Shown in pieces: positions 32,754 to 41,359 of a DNA stretch of 64,000 nt. Location: contig OY811977.1 of the NCBI GenBank assembly GCA_963681505.1, forward strand, positions 8,934,377-8,998,376, given 5' to 3'. The stretch comes from Eunapius fragilis (lineage: Eukaryota > Porifera > Demospongiae > Spongillida > Spongillidae). The position numbers and the translations under genes are program-made. The notes below the pieces were generated by a model, which was not told the DNA's origin, did no database searches, and saw only the letters and a list, made by a program, of their open reading frames with translations. The first letter of the stretch is position 1; the number at the start of each line of letters is the position of its first letter.

Positions 32754-35735
32754 TCACTTCTCGTCCATCTCAGAGAGAAGGGACTCGCGATAGTTTTTAT
32801 ATTCGGCCGCTTTCCAAGCCATTCTTGCTGTTTTATAATCTGTTGCTTCGTGCAATGGTTCATCAATACTTTGTACCTGGCTCTCAGAAGGCTTATTTTC
32901 TCTGGCACACTTCATACATTTCAATCGTAAAATTATGCTGCCTGTAATCCCCACACCAAAGTACACCAGGGGAAGAATTACCAGAACATACACAAGCACA
33001 GTAGTAAAGAGGCTTTCCTCATATTGTAACAGCTGCTGATCAAATAGCGATGTGACTATAAGCAAATCAACTAAAAAAGCAACATCAACGTAATTCAGCC
33101 ATTTCTCCTTGTATGGTTCAACGAGACATAGCAGGATGCAAAATGCAGCCAATAGCAGTATGTAGATAACAAAAATGTACTCTGTCTGATCCGGGATAGT
33201 GACAATAGCCATCCACAGGAGGAGGTATGCAGATGAAAACCACTGGCAATTATCCCTGTAAATGTACTGGAACTCGTCCATGAAAGGCTTGATCTTGCTG
33301 AGATCAAAACACTTCCATAGAAGCTGTGACAGCAGAAGGATCGAGACCAACGGGATGGCAAAGAACAGCATCAACAAAATGGCTATTAGACCCAGGAGTA
33401 TATGTATGCCTCCGAAGTAAGGGTAATCTGGCTGCAGGGCTACTCTGACGTTATCCACACCACCAAGCCTGTTGTACTTCAGTATGTCTATGGAGTTGGT
33501 CACCACCAGGTAATAGACCCATAGGATCAGGAGGCAGATGGACTTGAGGGGCGAAGTGTGCAGGTGATTGGCGAATCCCGGACAGAAACAAAACACGACG
33601 TTATAAATGATGATGACAGTGGCCAGTGCCAGCAGAGATAGGTACCTAAGAGATGTGAGCATAAGGGCACTGGACGAAGAGCTGGGAAACAAGCACACAG
33701 GTATGCTGCTCAATATATCCAGCGAAGGCAAGATGAGCGATCTGAAGGCAGACACTATGATTTGCAGCCCTTGAAATTGTGTTACGCTTCCAAATGGCAG
33801 CCTTCCAATGTATGCCAAGAAGAACAGGGCACCATAGAGGGGGCCTGATCGAACGGAAGGCAAACGTTTGGTATCGTGTGGTTGCTGGCTGAGTAAACCA
33901 ATGACAATCACAGCCTTGATAACGTGGAGGAAGAAAGAAAACAGGATAATACCTATCGCAGCAGCTTCAGTGGTGCGTGGTATGCACTTGAGAGGTGGGT
34001 GTGTGAAGCAGTAGCCATCTCTGCACCCCCTGCACAGCAGGCCTCCACCATTGGACGAGCACTGATCATCAGGTTCATCCCCTAGAACAAATCCGTTTGT
34101 ACTTGATGTCAGCAGACAGGACACATCAGAGCGCAAGGGGTGGAGGGAACAGTACGGGAAATAACACGGCAGGACGACTGACAGGTTCGACGCACCCGAG
34201 CTGGATGCTACCCGACCAATCCAATGCTTGGCAGCTAAGCATGCAGTACCAGAAGAGCACACAAATGTTCCAGTGCTGTGAAGGGGTGCAATGCACTCAC
34301 AGGTCTGTGTGACATTGTTAAACGTTGTATACGTGGGTGGGCACTGCAGGAGATCAAAGTAGACCAGCGACCTCAGGCTGTCTCCTGCTGTTTTGCAAGT
34401 GAAGTATATGCTGACATTGATGGTCTCTGGTTCTGCCTCGGCCTTGATATGTATAGAGGTATTGATACCATTAGCTGACGAGAGCATTATTGATTGCAGA
34501 CGTTGAGGAATACTGAATGGGCAAACTAGTTCAAACTGATATTGTGGGTCGTTGCAGTTGACATAGCTTGAATTGGCATACGACATGCCGACGTAGGTGT
34601 CGCAGGAAACATCATTTTGGAAATAGTCTGTAATATTTGCATCAACGACAATGTATTTACCTGGAAACATGGCGGCATTGTTTGATCGTATCACGGACAT
34701 GCTGGATGGTGAAGACCGACCAAACGTATGCCCGGGGTCATGCGAAAGTCTGTATGTAGAAGGGTTAGGGAGGCAAGTACTGTTCAAGTTATTAGGGTTG
34801 TCAATGTAGATGAAAGATTGACCACTTCCCATGGCAGCTGATTGCGTGAAAGTTATGTCGAGGAATCCACTGTCCGTGTTGATGAAAGGGCAGGACATGT
34901 TGTCTATGTACACAGCACTGCCATATTGGGCGTAGTTGTCCATGAACAGCACTGATACGTTGCCTGGGGACACTACCACCTGTGATTCACTCAGTCTTAA
35001 AGCACCACCCAACACTCCAGAGCTGTTCACGAACATTAGGTTACCTTCTAAATAGAGCACACTTTTTACCACCCTAAGTAATGTTGCTGTCCCTCCTTTT
35101 CTGGGCCCTATAAATATGACATCTGTTAGGTATATGCTGGCTTCTGTTATTGATATGAATGAGTCGGACGGAATACTAGTAGCTTGAGCACAGGAAAGTG
35201 AGGAGTGAGTTATATTCACTGAGCCTGTATTCTCAACGATCATTCCTCCAGATTCCTCTATCTTGCATCCAATGTAACCCACGTGACTAAGACCGTACAA
35301 GTCAGGTCCGGTACATCCACGGAGGAGTATGCTCGTCCAATATACAGCAAGCGCATTGCGAAAGCAAATGCGTCCGCCCGTAGAGAATCCGTCACACGTG
35401 AGTGTACGAGTGGCCGTGGTGGTTCGCGCGTCATTTCTATCGAAGACTCCAATGATGTTCAACACGACGTCACATTGAAAAGCATAGTCCGCCGGTACGA
35501 TGGGGTGGTCGTAGTAAATTGCGATCCGCACTGAACGCGCTGCAACAGTGCATGTTGCGTTGCTCAGCGACAGCAGAACGTAATGCAGCGTGCGACAGAA
35601 GACGGAGCCGTTAATGCATGCTGGAACGTCCGTACCGTTTGCGCCGACGGAGATATCAAAACCACTGTTGTCCGAATGCGATGAAATGATCACGATAAGA
35701 ATGGTTAGTGCTGCGAGGGCTTTATGCTGATCCAT
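32754..35735 (-). CDS. large beta-helix plus multi-pass membrane protein
   Basis: An intronless 993-residue protein. Residues 1-22 form a signal peptide (ALTILIVIISS). Residues 25-430 are a secreted region rich in Asn-X-Ser/Thr and in alternating short strands such as LRLSESQVVVSPGNVSVLF, consistent with a right-handed beta-helix. A Cys-rich segment (about 465-590, CECIAPLHSTG to CRGCRDGYC) precedes eight or nine hydrophobic helices from about 600 (GIILFSFFLHVIKAVIVIG) to about 940. Motifs KPFMDEFQYIYRDN and LVEPYKEKW resemble TRP-like multi-pass proteins expanded in sponges (from memory). The cytoplasmic tail is charged. A receptor or channel-like role at the cell surface is inference. Its 5' end and promoter are duplicated at 39464-39690. 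Confidence 0.8.
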   Translation of the reverse strand: MDQHKALAALTILIVIISSHSDNSGFDISVGANGTDVPACINGSVFCRTLHYVLLSLSNATCTVAARSVRIAIYYDHPIVPADYAFQCDVVLNIIGVFDRNDARTTTATRTLTCDGFSTGGRICFRNALAVYWTSILLRGCTGPDLYGLSHVGYIGCKIEESGGMIVENTGSVNITHSSLSCAQATSIPSDSFISITEASIYLTDVIFIGPRKGGTATLLRVVKSVLYLEGNLMFVNSSGVLGGALRLSESQVVVSPGNVSVLFMDNYAQYGSAVYIDNMSCPFINTDSGFLDITFTQSAAMGSGQSFIYIDNPNNLNSTCLPNPSTYRLSHDPGHTFGRSSPSSMSVIRSNNAAMFPGKYIVVDANITDYFQNDVSCDTYVGMSYANSSYVNCNDPQYQFELVCPFSIPQRLQSIMLSSANGINTSIHIKAEAEPETINVSIYFTCKTAGDSLRSLVYFDLLQCPPTYTTFNNVTQTCECIAPLHSTGTFVCSSGTACLAAKHWIGRVASSSGASNLSVVLPCYFPYCSLHPLRSDVSCLLTSSTNGFVLGDEPDDQCSSNGGGLLCRGCRDGYCFTHPPLKCIPRTTEAAAIGIILFSFFLHVIKAVIVIGLLSQQPHDTKRLPSVRSGPLYGALFFLAYIGRLPFGSVTQFQGLQIIVSAFRSLILPSLDILSSIPVCLFPSSSSSALMLTSLRYLSLLALATVIIIYNVVFCFCPGFANHLHTSPLKSICLLILWVYYLVVTNSIDILKYNRLGGVDNVRVALQPDYPYFGGIHILLGLIAILLMLFFAIPLVSILLLSQLLWKCFDLSKIKPFMDEFQYIYRDNCQWFSSAYLLLWMAIVTIPDQTEYIFVIYILLLAAFCILLCLVEPYKEKWLNYVDVAFLVDLLIVTSLFDQQLLQYEESLFTTVLVYVLVILPLVYFGVGITGSIILRLKCMKCARENKPSESQVQSIDEPLHEATDYKTARMAWKAAEYKNYRESLLSEMDEK

Positions 35736-36262
35736 GCTAAAGGCAAAGTAAAGCTATCAGCCACGCCTCCTTATGGGGAGGAGCATATGTGAGGCCACAC
35801 CCTGTGCGTCAACTACATTCACGAGGTGCTAAGGTGGGTGTGCGTAATGTTTAGCGTTAAAGTATACTGGTACATGTACTTTCCGCGTAGCTGGGATGTG
35901 ATCATCCGCAACTGCGGTTAAAGGGACTTGTTATAGTATCAGTGCTATTCAAGATTTTATTCTTTCAATGGCCGATCAGGCAATGGCGCGCAGCAGGCTC
36001 CTGCGAGAGTCCTCTCTGCACTGCTTGATAATAATTGTGCCCAGTCTCATATAGGCGGTATTGTTCCCCCTATATATTGACTCCCTAGCTATGTACCTAG
36101 GCATATTCATGGACCAGCATAAAAAGCCTTCACCCTGTATACTCAGTAGTAAACGCGACTCCCCATGTGCCGACCCAGTATGTTGATAGAATCTATACGC
36201 GTTATACAACAGGCTGTTTTCCAGTGTGTGTTGGCTTGATGACAAAAACATAAAATTAATCA

Positions 36263-37100
36263 CCGCTGCAATGGTTTTAGATAACCATATCTCGCCACTT
36301 GCTCACCTAACACGTAAGTTTGAGGATATAACTGTGTATATTTAATGACTTCTACCAGCTCATGGTCTGTTTCGTTTAGAAGCAGAACTATTTTTTAGCC
36401 TAGCTTACCTGAAGTAACAACTCATATTTAAAGATTCAACTCTTAATGTATAATGATGCTTTTATCGAGAGTTACGTTAGTAACTCTCATATAGGATTTG
36501 ACCCCGATTATGAATGTCATTAAAAAAACGCGACCCGCTTCTAACAAGACTCCCGACGAGCGGATGGCTTACCTTGTTATCGTCGTCGTACAAGAAGGCA
36601 ACAACAAGCAGTTTCGTGTTTGTTTGATGTCACAAAACCGCGTGGTTGTAGAGAACAAAACAATTTTTGAAACTCGTACCCAGTCCCACGTATTTCTCGT
36701 TCTTCTTCTTCTTCTTCTTGTTCTTGTTCTTGACCACGCATAACTCGGGATAGGAACACTTTTAAGAAATGAGAATCACACCAATGGCTTCAGAATTCAC
36801 TGGCATTTTCGCTTCTGTGGTCAAAACGTCTCGAGGCTACATGACATTATCGGTGGTTGTGTTAGCAAATCACGTATAGCTTACTGCACTGACACGACTC
36901 GGATAGGTCCTACGTCGCTCTTTATACGAAGTACTAGCAGTATACATCAAATGTGTACGGTCTGGGCACTACACATAGTGGTAATTAACTTTGGCGGTTA
37001 TGTATTTTTAATAACGTGCACGTGCGTACTATAATCATTCTTGTTATTCGATCGTTGTAGGTTTGACGCTCTTTGTAACTTAGTGAAGTTTTTTTTCCTC
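36263..37100. other. non-coding stretch with dispersed-repeat homology
   Basis: No supported gene. Part of it (36490-36800) resembles 21360-21680 in the unit B insertion, sharing ATAACTCGGGATAGGAA and a CATTAAAAAAACGC-like motif, so both belong to one dispersed repeat family. Confidence 0.4.
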
Positions 37101-37560
37101 AAAATGCCTTCATGCACGTCAGGATAAGAAGAAAGCCAAACGACGAGCATAGTACCTCAAAACTAGAGACGACGTATTAGATTCAGCCCAAGCGGAACTA
37201 CAAAGCACAGCCTGAAAAGAAGCGGGCCTCTCAAACGTGAAAACTATCGAGCAGAGCCTGAAAAGAAACGGATCTCTCGACGCGCAAGGTATCGAGATGC
37301 GATTAGTAGGGGGGAGGAGAGGGTGCTGTCTGCTTCTGGCCCGATACAAAATGCGTTTGTGGGTTCATCGCGCTGGGGCAACAATTAATAACCTCTCTTC
37401 TATTTCGGCCGCCCCTTAAAAGCCCCCTCAGATCCTGAAAAGGAACGGACCTCTCGACGTGCAAGGTATCGAGCAGATCTTGAAAAAAGACAGCGATATT
37501 GCCATAGTCCTGAACGTGCATCTCGCTCGGCGAAAAGAGTTAAGGTCACTCAATGGTATG
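37101..37560 (+). pseudogene. Helitron-type PEKKR-repeat remnant
   Basis: Broken frames encode repeated blocks: QPEKKRASQ, EPEKKRISRRARYR, DPEKERTSRRARYRAD. They start near a MPS methionine at 37104 and are disrupted by frameshifts and an inserted CTGTCTGCTTCTGGCCCGAT module (37312-37430). I recall such R-A-R-Y/PEKKR arrays at the N-terminus of Helitron or PIF1-like helicase proteins in sponges and corals. No helicase or Rep motif follows, so this is a remnant. Confidence 0.4.
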
Positions 37561-37649
37561 TCGTACCTTTACAACCTCCCTCTCATATCAAGATGGATTA
37601 CTTAATATGCTATACGGCTCATAATCGGGTATGAATAAAAATCAATGAA

Positions 37650-37940
37650 ACAAGTAAATAAAAACATTCTCTATGAGAAAGTTGGTGGCATATAGGATTT
37701 GAAGGCAATGGTGGTGTAAAAAGGAAGGAAACAAGGGTCTAGTAATAAGGAAAAATGGAATAGTCCTATATTTAGCACATTTCTATATGTAGGATATAGT
37801 ATGTTGTTCGTGTGCTAAATATAGGACTATTCCATTTTTCCTTATTACTAGACCCTTGTTTCCTTCCTTTTTACACCACCATTGCCTTCAAATCCTATAT
37901 GCCACCAACTTTCTCATAGAGAATGTTTTTATTTACTTGT
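37650..37940. repeat. perfect 130-bp inverted repeat (31-bp spacer)
   Basis: Bases 37650-37779 are, by direct reading, the exact reverse complement of 37811-37940, with a 31-bp AT-rich loop. No mismatch was found, so it is very recent or maintained. The right arm ends 11 bp from the stop of a truncated receptor frame. It may be a foldback transposon or a break-repair product. Confidence 0.9.
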
Positions 37941-37951
37941 GTATATACTTC

Positions 37952-38323
37952 TCACCATATGTTCTTCAAGAGGACCGCGAAGAAGAAGAGGTGAAATATG
38001 ATCCAACAGCTGAAGAAAGTTTTCATCCAAACTGCAATTTGGACCAGGTAGCTGACAGTTACACACAAAGAATGCATGTATTTGGAATCGTTGTACTCCA
38101 AGAAGGTAAATTGGCATATGGTAAATAGCTCGTTTAACAGCGAAGCCATGACCTGATATGCGGCCAGACGGTAGATGAATTGTTTGTGCAGCTTTAGATA
38201 AAACAGCCAACAGAGTGCAACGAGGCACGTAGCCACGGAAACTGCTCCCAGTGATCCCAGAATACGGATCAGGAAACTGTTCGTCAGTGCAACAGTAGAA
38301 CAATTACTGAGATTGGTTTCCAT
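37952..38323 (-). pseudogene. 7TM receptor N-terminal fragment (three helices)
   Basis: From ATG at 38323 a 123-residue frame encodes an extracellular start with N-glycosylation sites (NLS, NCS). Three hydrophobic helices follow: about 16-40 (IRILGSLGAVSVATCLVALC), 50-70, and 88-117 (LVQIAVWMKTFFSCWIIFHL). A Cys before helix 3 fits the usual receptor disulphide. The layout resembles a sponge-type G-protein-coupled receptor (from memory). It ends at TGA after LLKNIW, where helix 4 should follow, 12 bases from the 130-bp inverted repeat. A GTGAGA donor overlaps the stop, so splicing onward is possible, but no matching exon was found. A longer frame to 38476 runs into poly-G and is unlikely. Confidence 0.5.
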
Positions 38324-38426
38324 TCTCACCACTATTATTACTGTCAAAAAGGGCATAATTCGAGCATTGCCTATCCGTACCGGAATAATGGCGTCAATTA
38401 GCTCATTATCACCATGTGCAAGTTCC

Positions 38427-38705
38427 CAGTGGCGGCGGAGCAATGGGAGCAGCGGGGCAATTGCCCCCTCCCCCAAATATTAAAGTGGGGGGGGGGGGGG
38501 GGGGGGGGGGGGGGAGCTTACCACCTGGCTGTGAATAAATGTGTACGCGCAGAAAGAACATTAGTCTGGAGGACTTAGCCAAGAAATTTCTACACGTAAT
38601 GATGGACACATTTGCTATTTTGGTACATTCATTAATTGCTTTGCATGCGTGTACATAATGAATAATTTTACGATTGCCCTCCCACCCCCGCCCTCCCCCC
38701 CCTTC

Positions 38706-38776
<71 letters not shown>

Positions 38777-38797
38777 CCTCCGCCGCTCCTGTTTGCG
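38427..38797. mobile_element. possible CAG-ended inverted-repeat element with (AC)n
   Basis: CAGTGGCGGCGGAG near 38430 and a near-complement CTCCGCCGCTCCTG near 38785 bracket a poly-G run of about 29, and an (AC)n microsatellite (38709-38770). The ends resemble the CAG-GGCG ends at 6000 and 61388. No clear target duplication was found, so this is tentative. Confidence 0.35.
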
Positions 38798-39050
38798 AAC
38801 AATCGGGACGCACAGCAGCTATACACAGAACCTCACCTTGTGCACAGATGGGATGTCTTTACACAAATTATTTTATACAGATACCCTAGCTTGGTTATGC
38901 AGCGGCGGCGGAGTCAGTGTTAATAAAGTGCTCACATGCGATCGAGACGGTGACCTCCGTTACTTCTAATCAAAGTTTATTAACGAAAGTTTTTCTAGGG
39001 ATTCTACACAGTGAATAGCGGGAGCCTCATGCGTTGAGATAGGTTTCACA

Positions 39051-39257
39051 ATGGCTCTAATAAAATGGCTTGAACCCTTAGTTCGATCCTGGTCTCTTTC
39101 TTTTGTAAGGAATTTCAATCCTGAACCATATAATATCGCTCCGGAGAACAATCTGCGTGCAGAATTCAAATGGAAAAATGGAGTAGTGCATGCAGTGTTC
39201 AAACCACAAATTAGTTCGAAGGTAACACTTCAGTTATTTTATGCCATGTATGAATGA
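39051..39257 (+). CDS. short hypothetical open frame
   Basis: A 68-codon frame (MALIKWLEPLVRSWSLSF, later AEFKWKNGVVHAVFKPQISS) between the receptor fragment and the duplicated promoter. The composition looks protein-like, but there is no family match and no supporting splice structure. It may be a relic exon. Confidence 0.2.
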   Translation: MALIKWLEPLVRSWSLSFVRNFNPEPYNIAPENNLRAEFKWKNGVVHAVFKPQISSKVTLQLFYAMYE

Positions 39258-39463
39258 ACATATATGACATGACTTCCAGGGTCGTCTGGAAAATTAAAAC
39301 ACAGCCAAATGTGCGGATGAGCATTATTGTATGCTATAGTAGATGTTTTTAATGCTAAGGCCCGTAGTTTTTAGCTTCGCAGCTGAACTCAGTGCTTTGA
39401 ACTTGTTGTTCAACTGAGTTGCTAAGGTACTGAGGAAAAGAATAGTTTCTGGCCGTGTCCCCA

Positions 39464-39690
39464 GTTAATGCATGCGGGGAACGTCCCTACCGTTTGTGCC
39501 GACGGAGATATCAAAACCACTGTTGTCCGAATGCGATGAAATGATAAGAATGGTTAGTGCTGCGAGCTGATCCATGCTAAAGGCAAAGTAAAGCGATCAG
39601 CCACGCCTCCCTTATGGGGAGGAGCATATGTACATGTGAGGCCACACCCTTGTGTGTCAACTAAATTCACAAGGTGCACAACATCTGTAA
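39464..39690 (-). pseudogene. truncated second copy of the membrane-protein promoter and start
   Basis: This matches 35612-35835 closely: the upstream CCACGCCTCC/GGGGAGGAGC region, the start codon (MDQ) and the first codons through DISVG. It then carries a one-base insertion near GGGGAACG that puts it out of frame, and homology ends about 35 codons in. It is in the same orientation and about 3.85 kb upstream of the full gene. Either a local duplication left a gene stump, or a second gene was deleted after it. Confidence 0.8.
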
Positions 39691-39780
39691 CTGTATAAAG
39701 TAGGCAGTGATCTATCAGTTGAACAGAAAAATAAACGTAAATTCATTCCTTCAGTAGGCAGTGACGTTCGCTCGGCTTAA

Positions 39781-40124
39781 TTAGTCGTCGGGGGTGTAGA
39801 ATACGTTATTTCTGAAGTCGCCCTGACATATCTGCGTGGGAAGCTGTTCGTTGCACACCCAGTCGACTTGATCGAGAATAAACTTGAATTCAATCCGACG
39901 GCCATCTTTTAACGGGTACAGGGTCACTTCCCACTCACCCTGCGCGTTCTGGGTAAGCGGGTAGCCTGTTTTAATATGGATATACATGGTAGCCACGCCT
40001 CCTAGTACTGACTCTTCTAACCTTTGTCCCAGTTGTCATACGACCAGCGAAGTGAGACTGCTTGAACTGGGCGTTCCGGACGAAGCCAGAACCGAACAGG
40101 AAAGTTGGGTCGTCCCGGTGGCAT
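39781..40124 (-). CDS. small CBM48-like carbohydrate-binding protein (two exons)
   Basis: Exon 1 (40124-40022) and exon 2 (39965-39781) join in frame across a 56-bp GT/AG intron to give 95 residues. The result is essentially one carbohydrate-binding module of the AMPK-beta/CBM48 glycogen-binding type. It has VQAVSLRWSYDNW (Trp32, like the first glycogen-contacting Trp), GEWEVTL, IEFKFILD, DWVCNE (Trp70, the second Trp) and a closing FRNNVFY. Family members bind glycogen or starch. Here the module seems to stand alone, with no catalytic or kinase-associated domain and no signal peptide. ATG at 40124 was chosen as the first Met; a longer N-terminus through the upstream poly-A codons, or an upstream exon, cannot be excluded. 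Confidence 0.6.
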
Positions 40125-40199
40125 ACTACCTGACCAGTACTTTACTTTTTTTTTTTTTTTTTTTGTTGGTCACGTGCCCTGCGCCGATTATCCTACGCC

Positions 40200-41355
40200 C
40201 AGCATTGGTCCAGAGGTCCTTGATTGCAGACTCACTGCCATTCGTTGTAACAGCTTTAGGGGAGTGGTCCGGTGGTCTTGAGGGGAGGGGCTTCAAGGAA
40301 GTGTGACATCCTTGGCCTTCCTGACAAGTGATGAGGACTTTGAGCTGTGTCAGAAGACCGATACATTCAGCTAGTATTAAGCTGTTGCATATGCCTTAAT
40401 GTGCAGTGAAGGGGCAGCATGTTGAATATTATAAAAGGTTGTTTCCCATTTCCCGCCCGCGTCAATTTTTGTATCGCATGCATGCATGTTCATTACTTGA
40501 TCGCGCGATCATGTGTAGGTTCATGACGTAATGACTGTTGTAAAATCGGCAAATTTGTTGTATGTTTGTAGGAGCACTGTAAGGAGCTTCAGTTTGGGAG
40601 CGGGGTCCAGGCGTAATAAACTGCTAAGAGGTCGACCTATTGGCAGATGACGCAAATGTACACTAGCACATATGACATGTATGTACGTACATTCAAACGT
40701 AATTATAATGAAGTCTGTGCTCTCGTCTTGCAACAAATTCATTCGCCATGACAACCGTGAAGAACCCATCAAGCTGTTAAGATGAGCTTACTTAATTTGC
40801 ACAATTTTTATTTCTTTAAGAGCGGTCGGGCTAATTCCCTACCCGCCAGACCATTTGCGCGGGCCTCCCTTACTTATTACCCCACCCTGCAAGATATCAG
40901 ATAACAATATTACATAATGTCACCTATGTGTGGCTATGTCACTTCCTAACGCTTACCACTTCAGCACAGCGGTACATGTACGAACATTTGTGAGGTAACA
41001 TTGGTCCGTGAGTACAACAGTTTGAACAAGAAATAACACCGATACAAATCATATTAAAACTCCACTGGGGCTGCCAGAACTTCCTCCCATATATATATAT
41101 ATATGCATAAGACACCTTCTGCAAAAGGAACAGTATGGAAAAAAAGTCCAGTGACTGCTTGTACTGAACAGTCAACATCTCTGCGTAGTTAGATTCAATG
41201 TGCACACACATCCAAACAACCCATGCCATACATTCACACCTGACCACCCATACTCACATCCACACCACAGATACTCACACCACACCACCCACACATTCAC
41301 ACCCACAACTCACATCCACACAAACGCTAGAAGCATACATACATTGTCATTGATG
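40200..41355. other. intergenic stretch before the IKK 3' end
   Basis: No supported gene. It includes a short (TA)n at 41091-41104 and CACACC-rich repeats at 41200-41330. Confidence 0.5.
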
Positions 41356-41359
41356 ATAT

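Noticed and set aside
32501-32947. 148-codon plus-strand frame
   Set aside because: Mostly antisense to the C-terminus of the 993-aa membrane protein; composition is not protein-like.
37929-38303. 124-codon minus frame overlapping the receptor fragment
   Set aside because: Out of frame with the hydrophobic helices of the receptor; a shadow.
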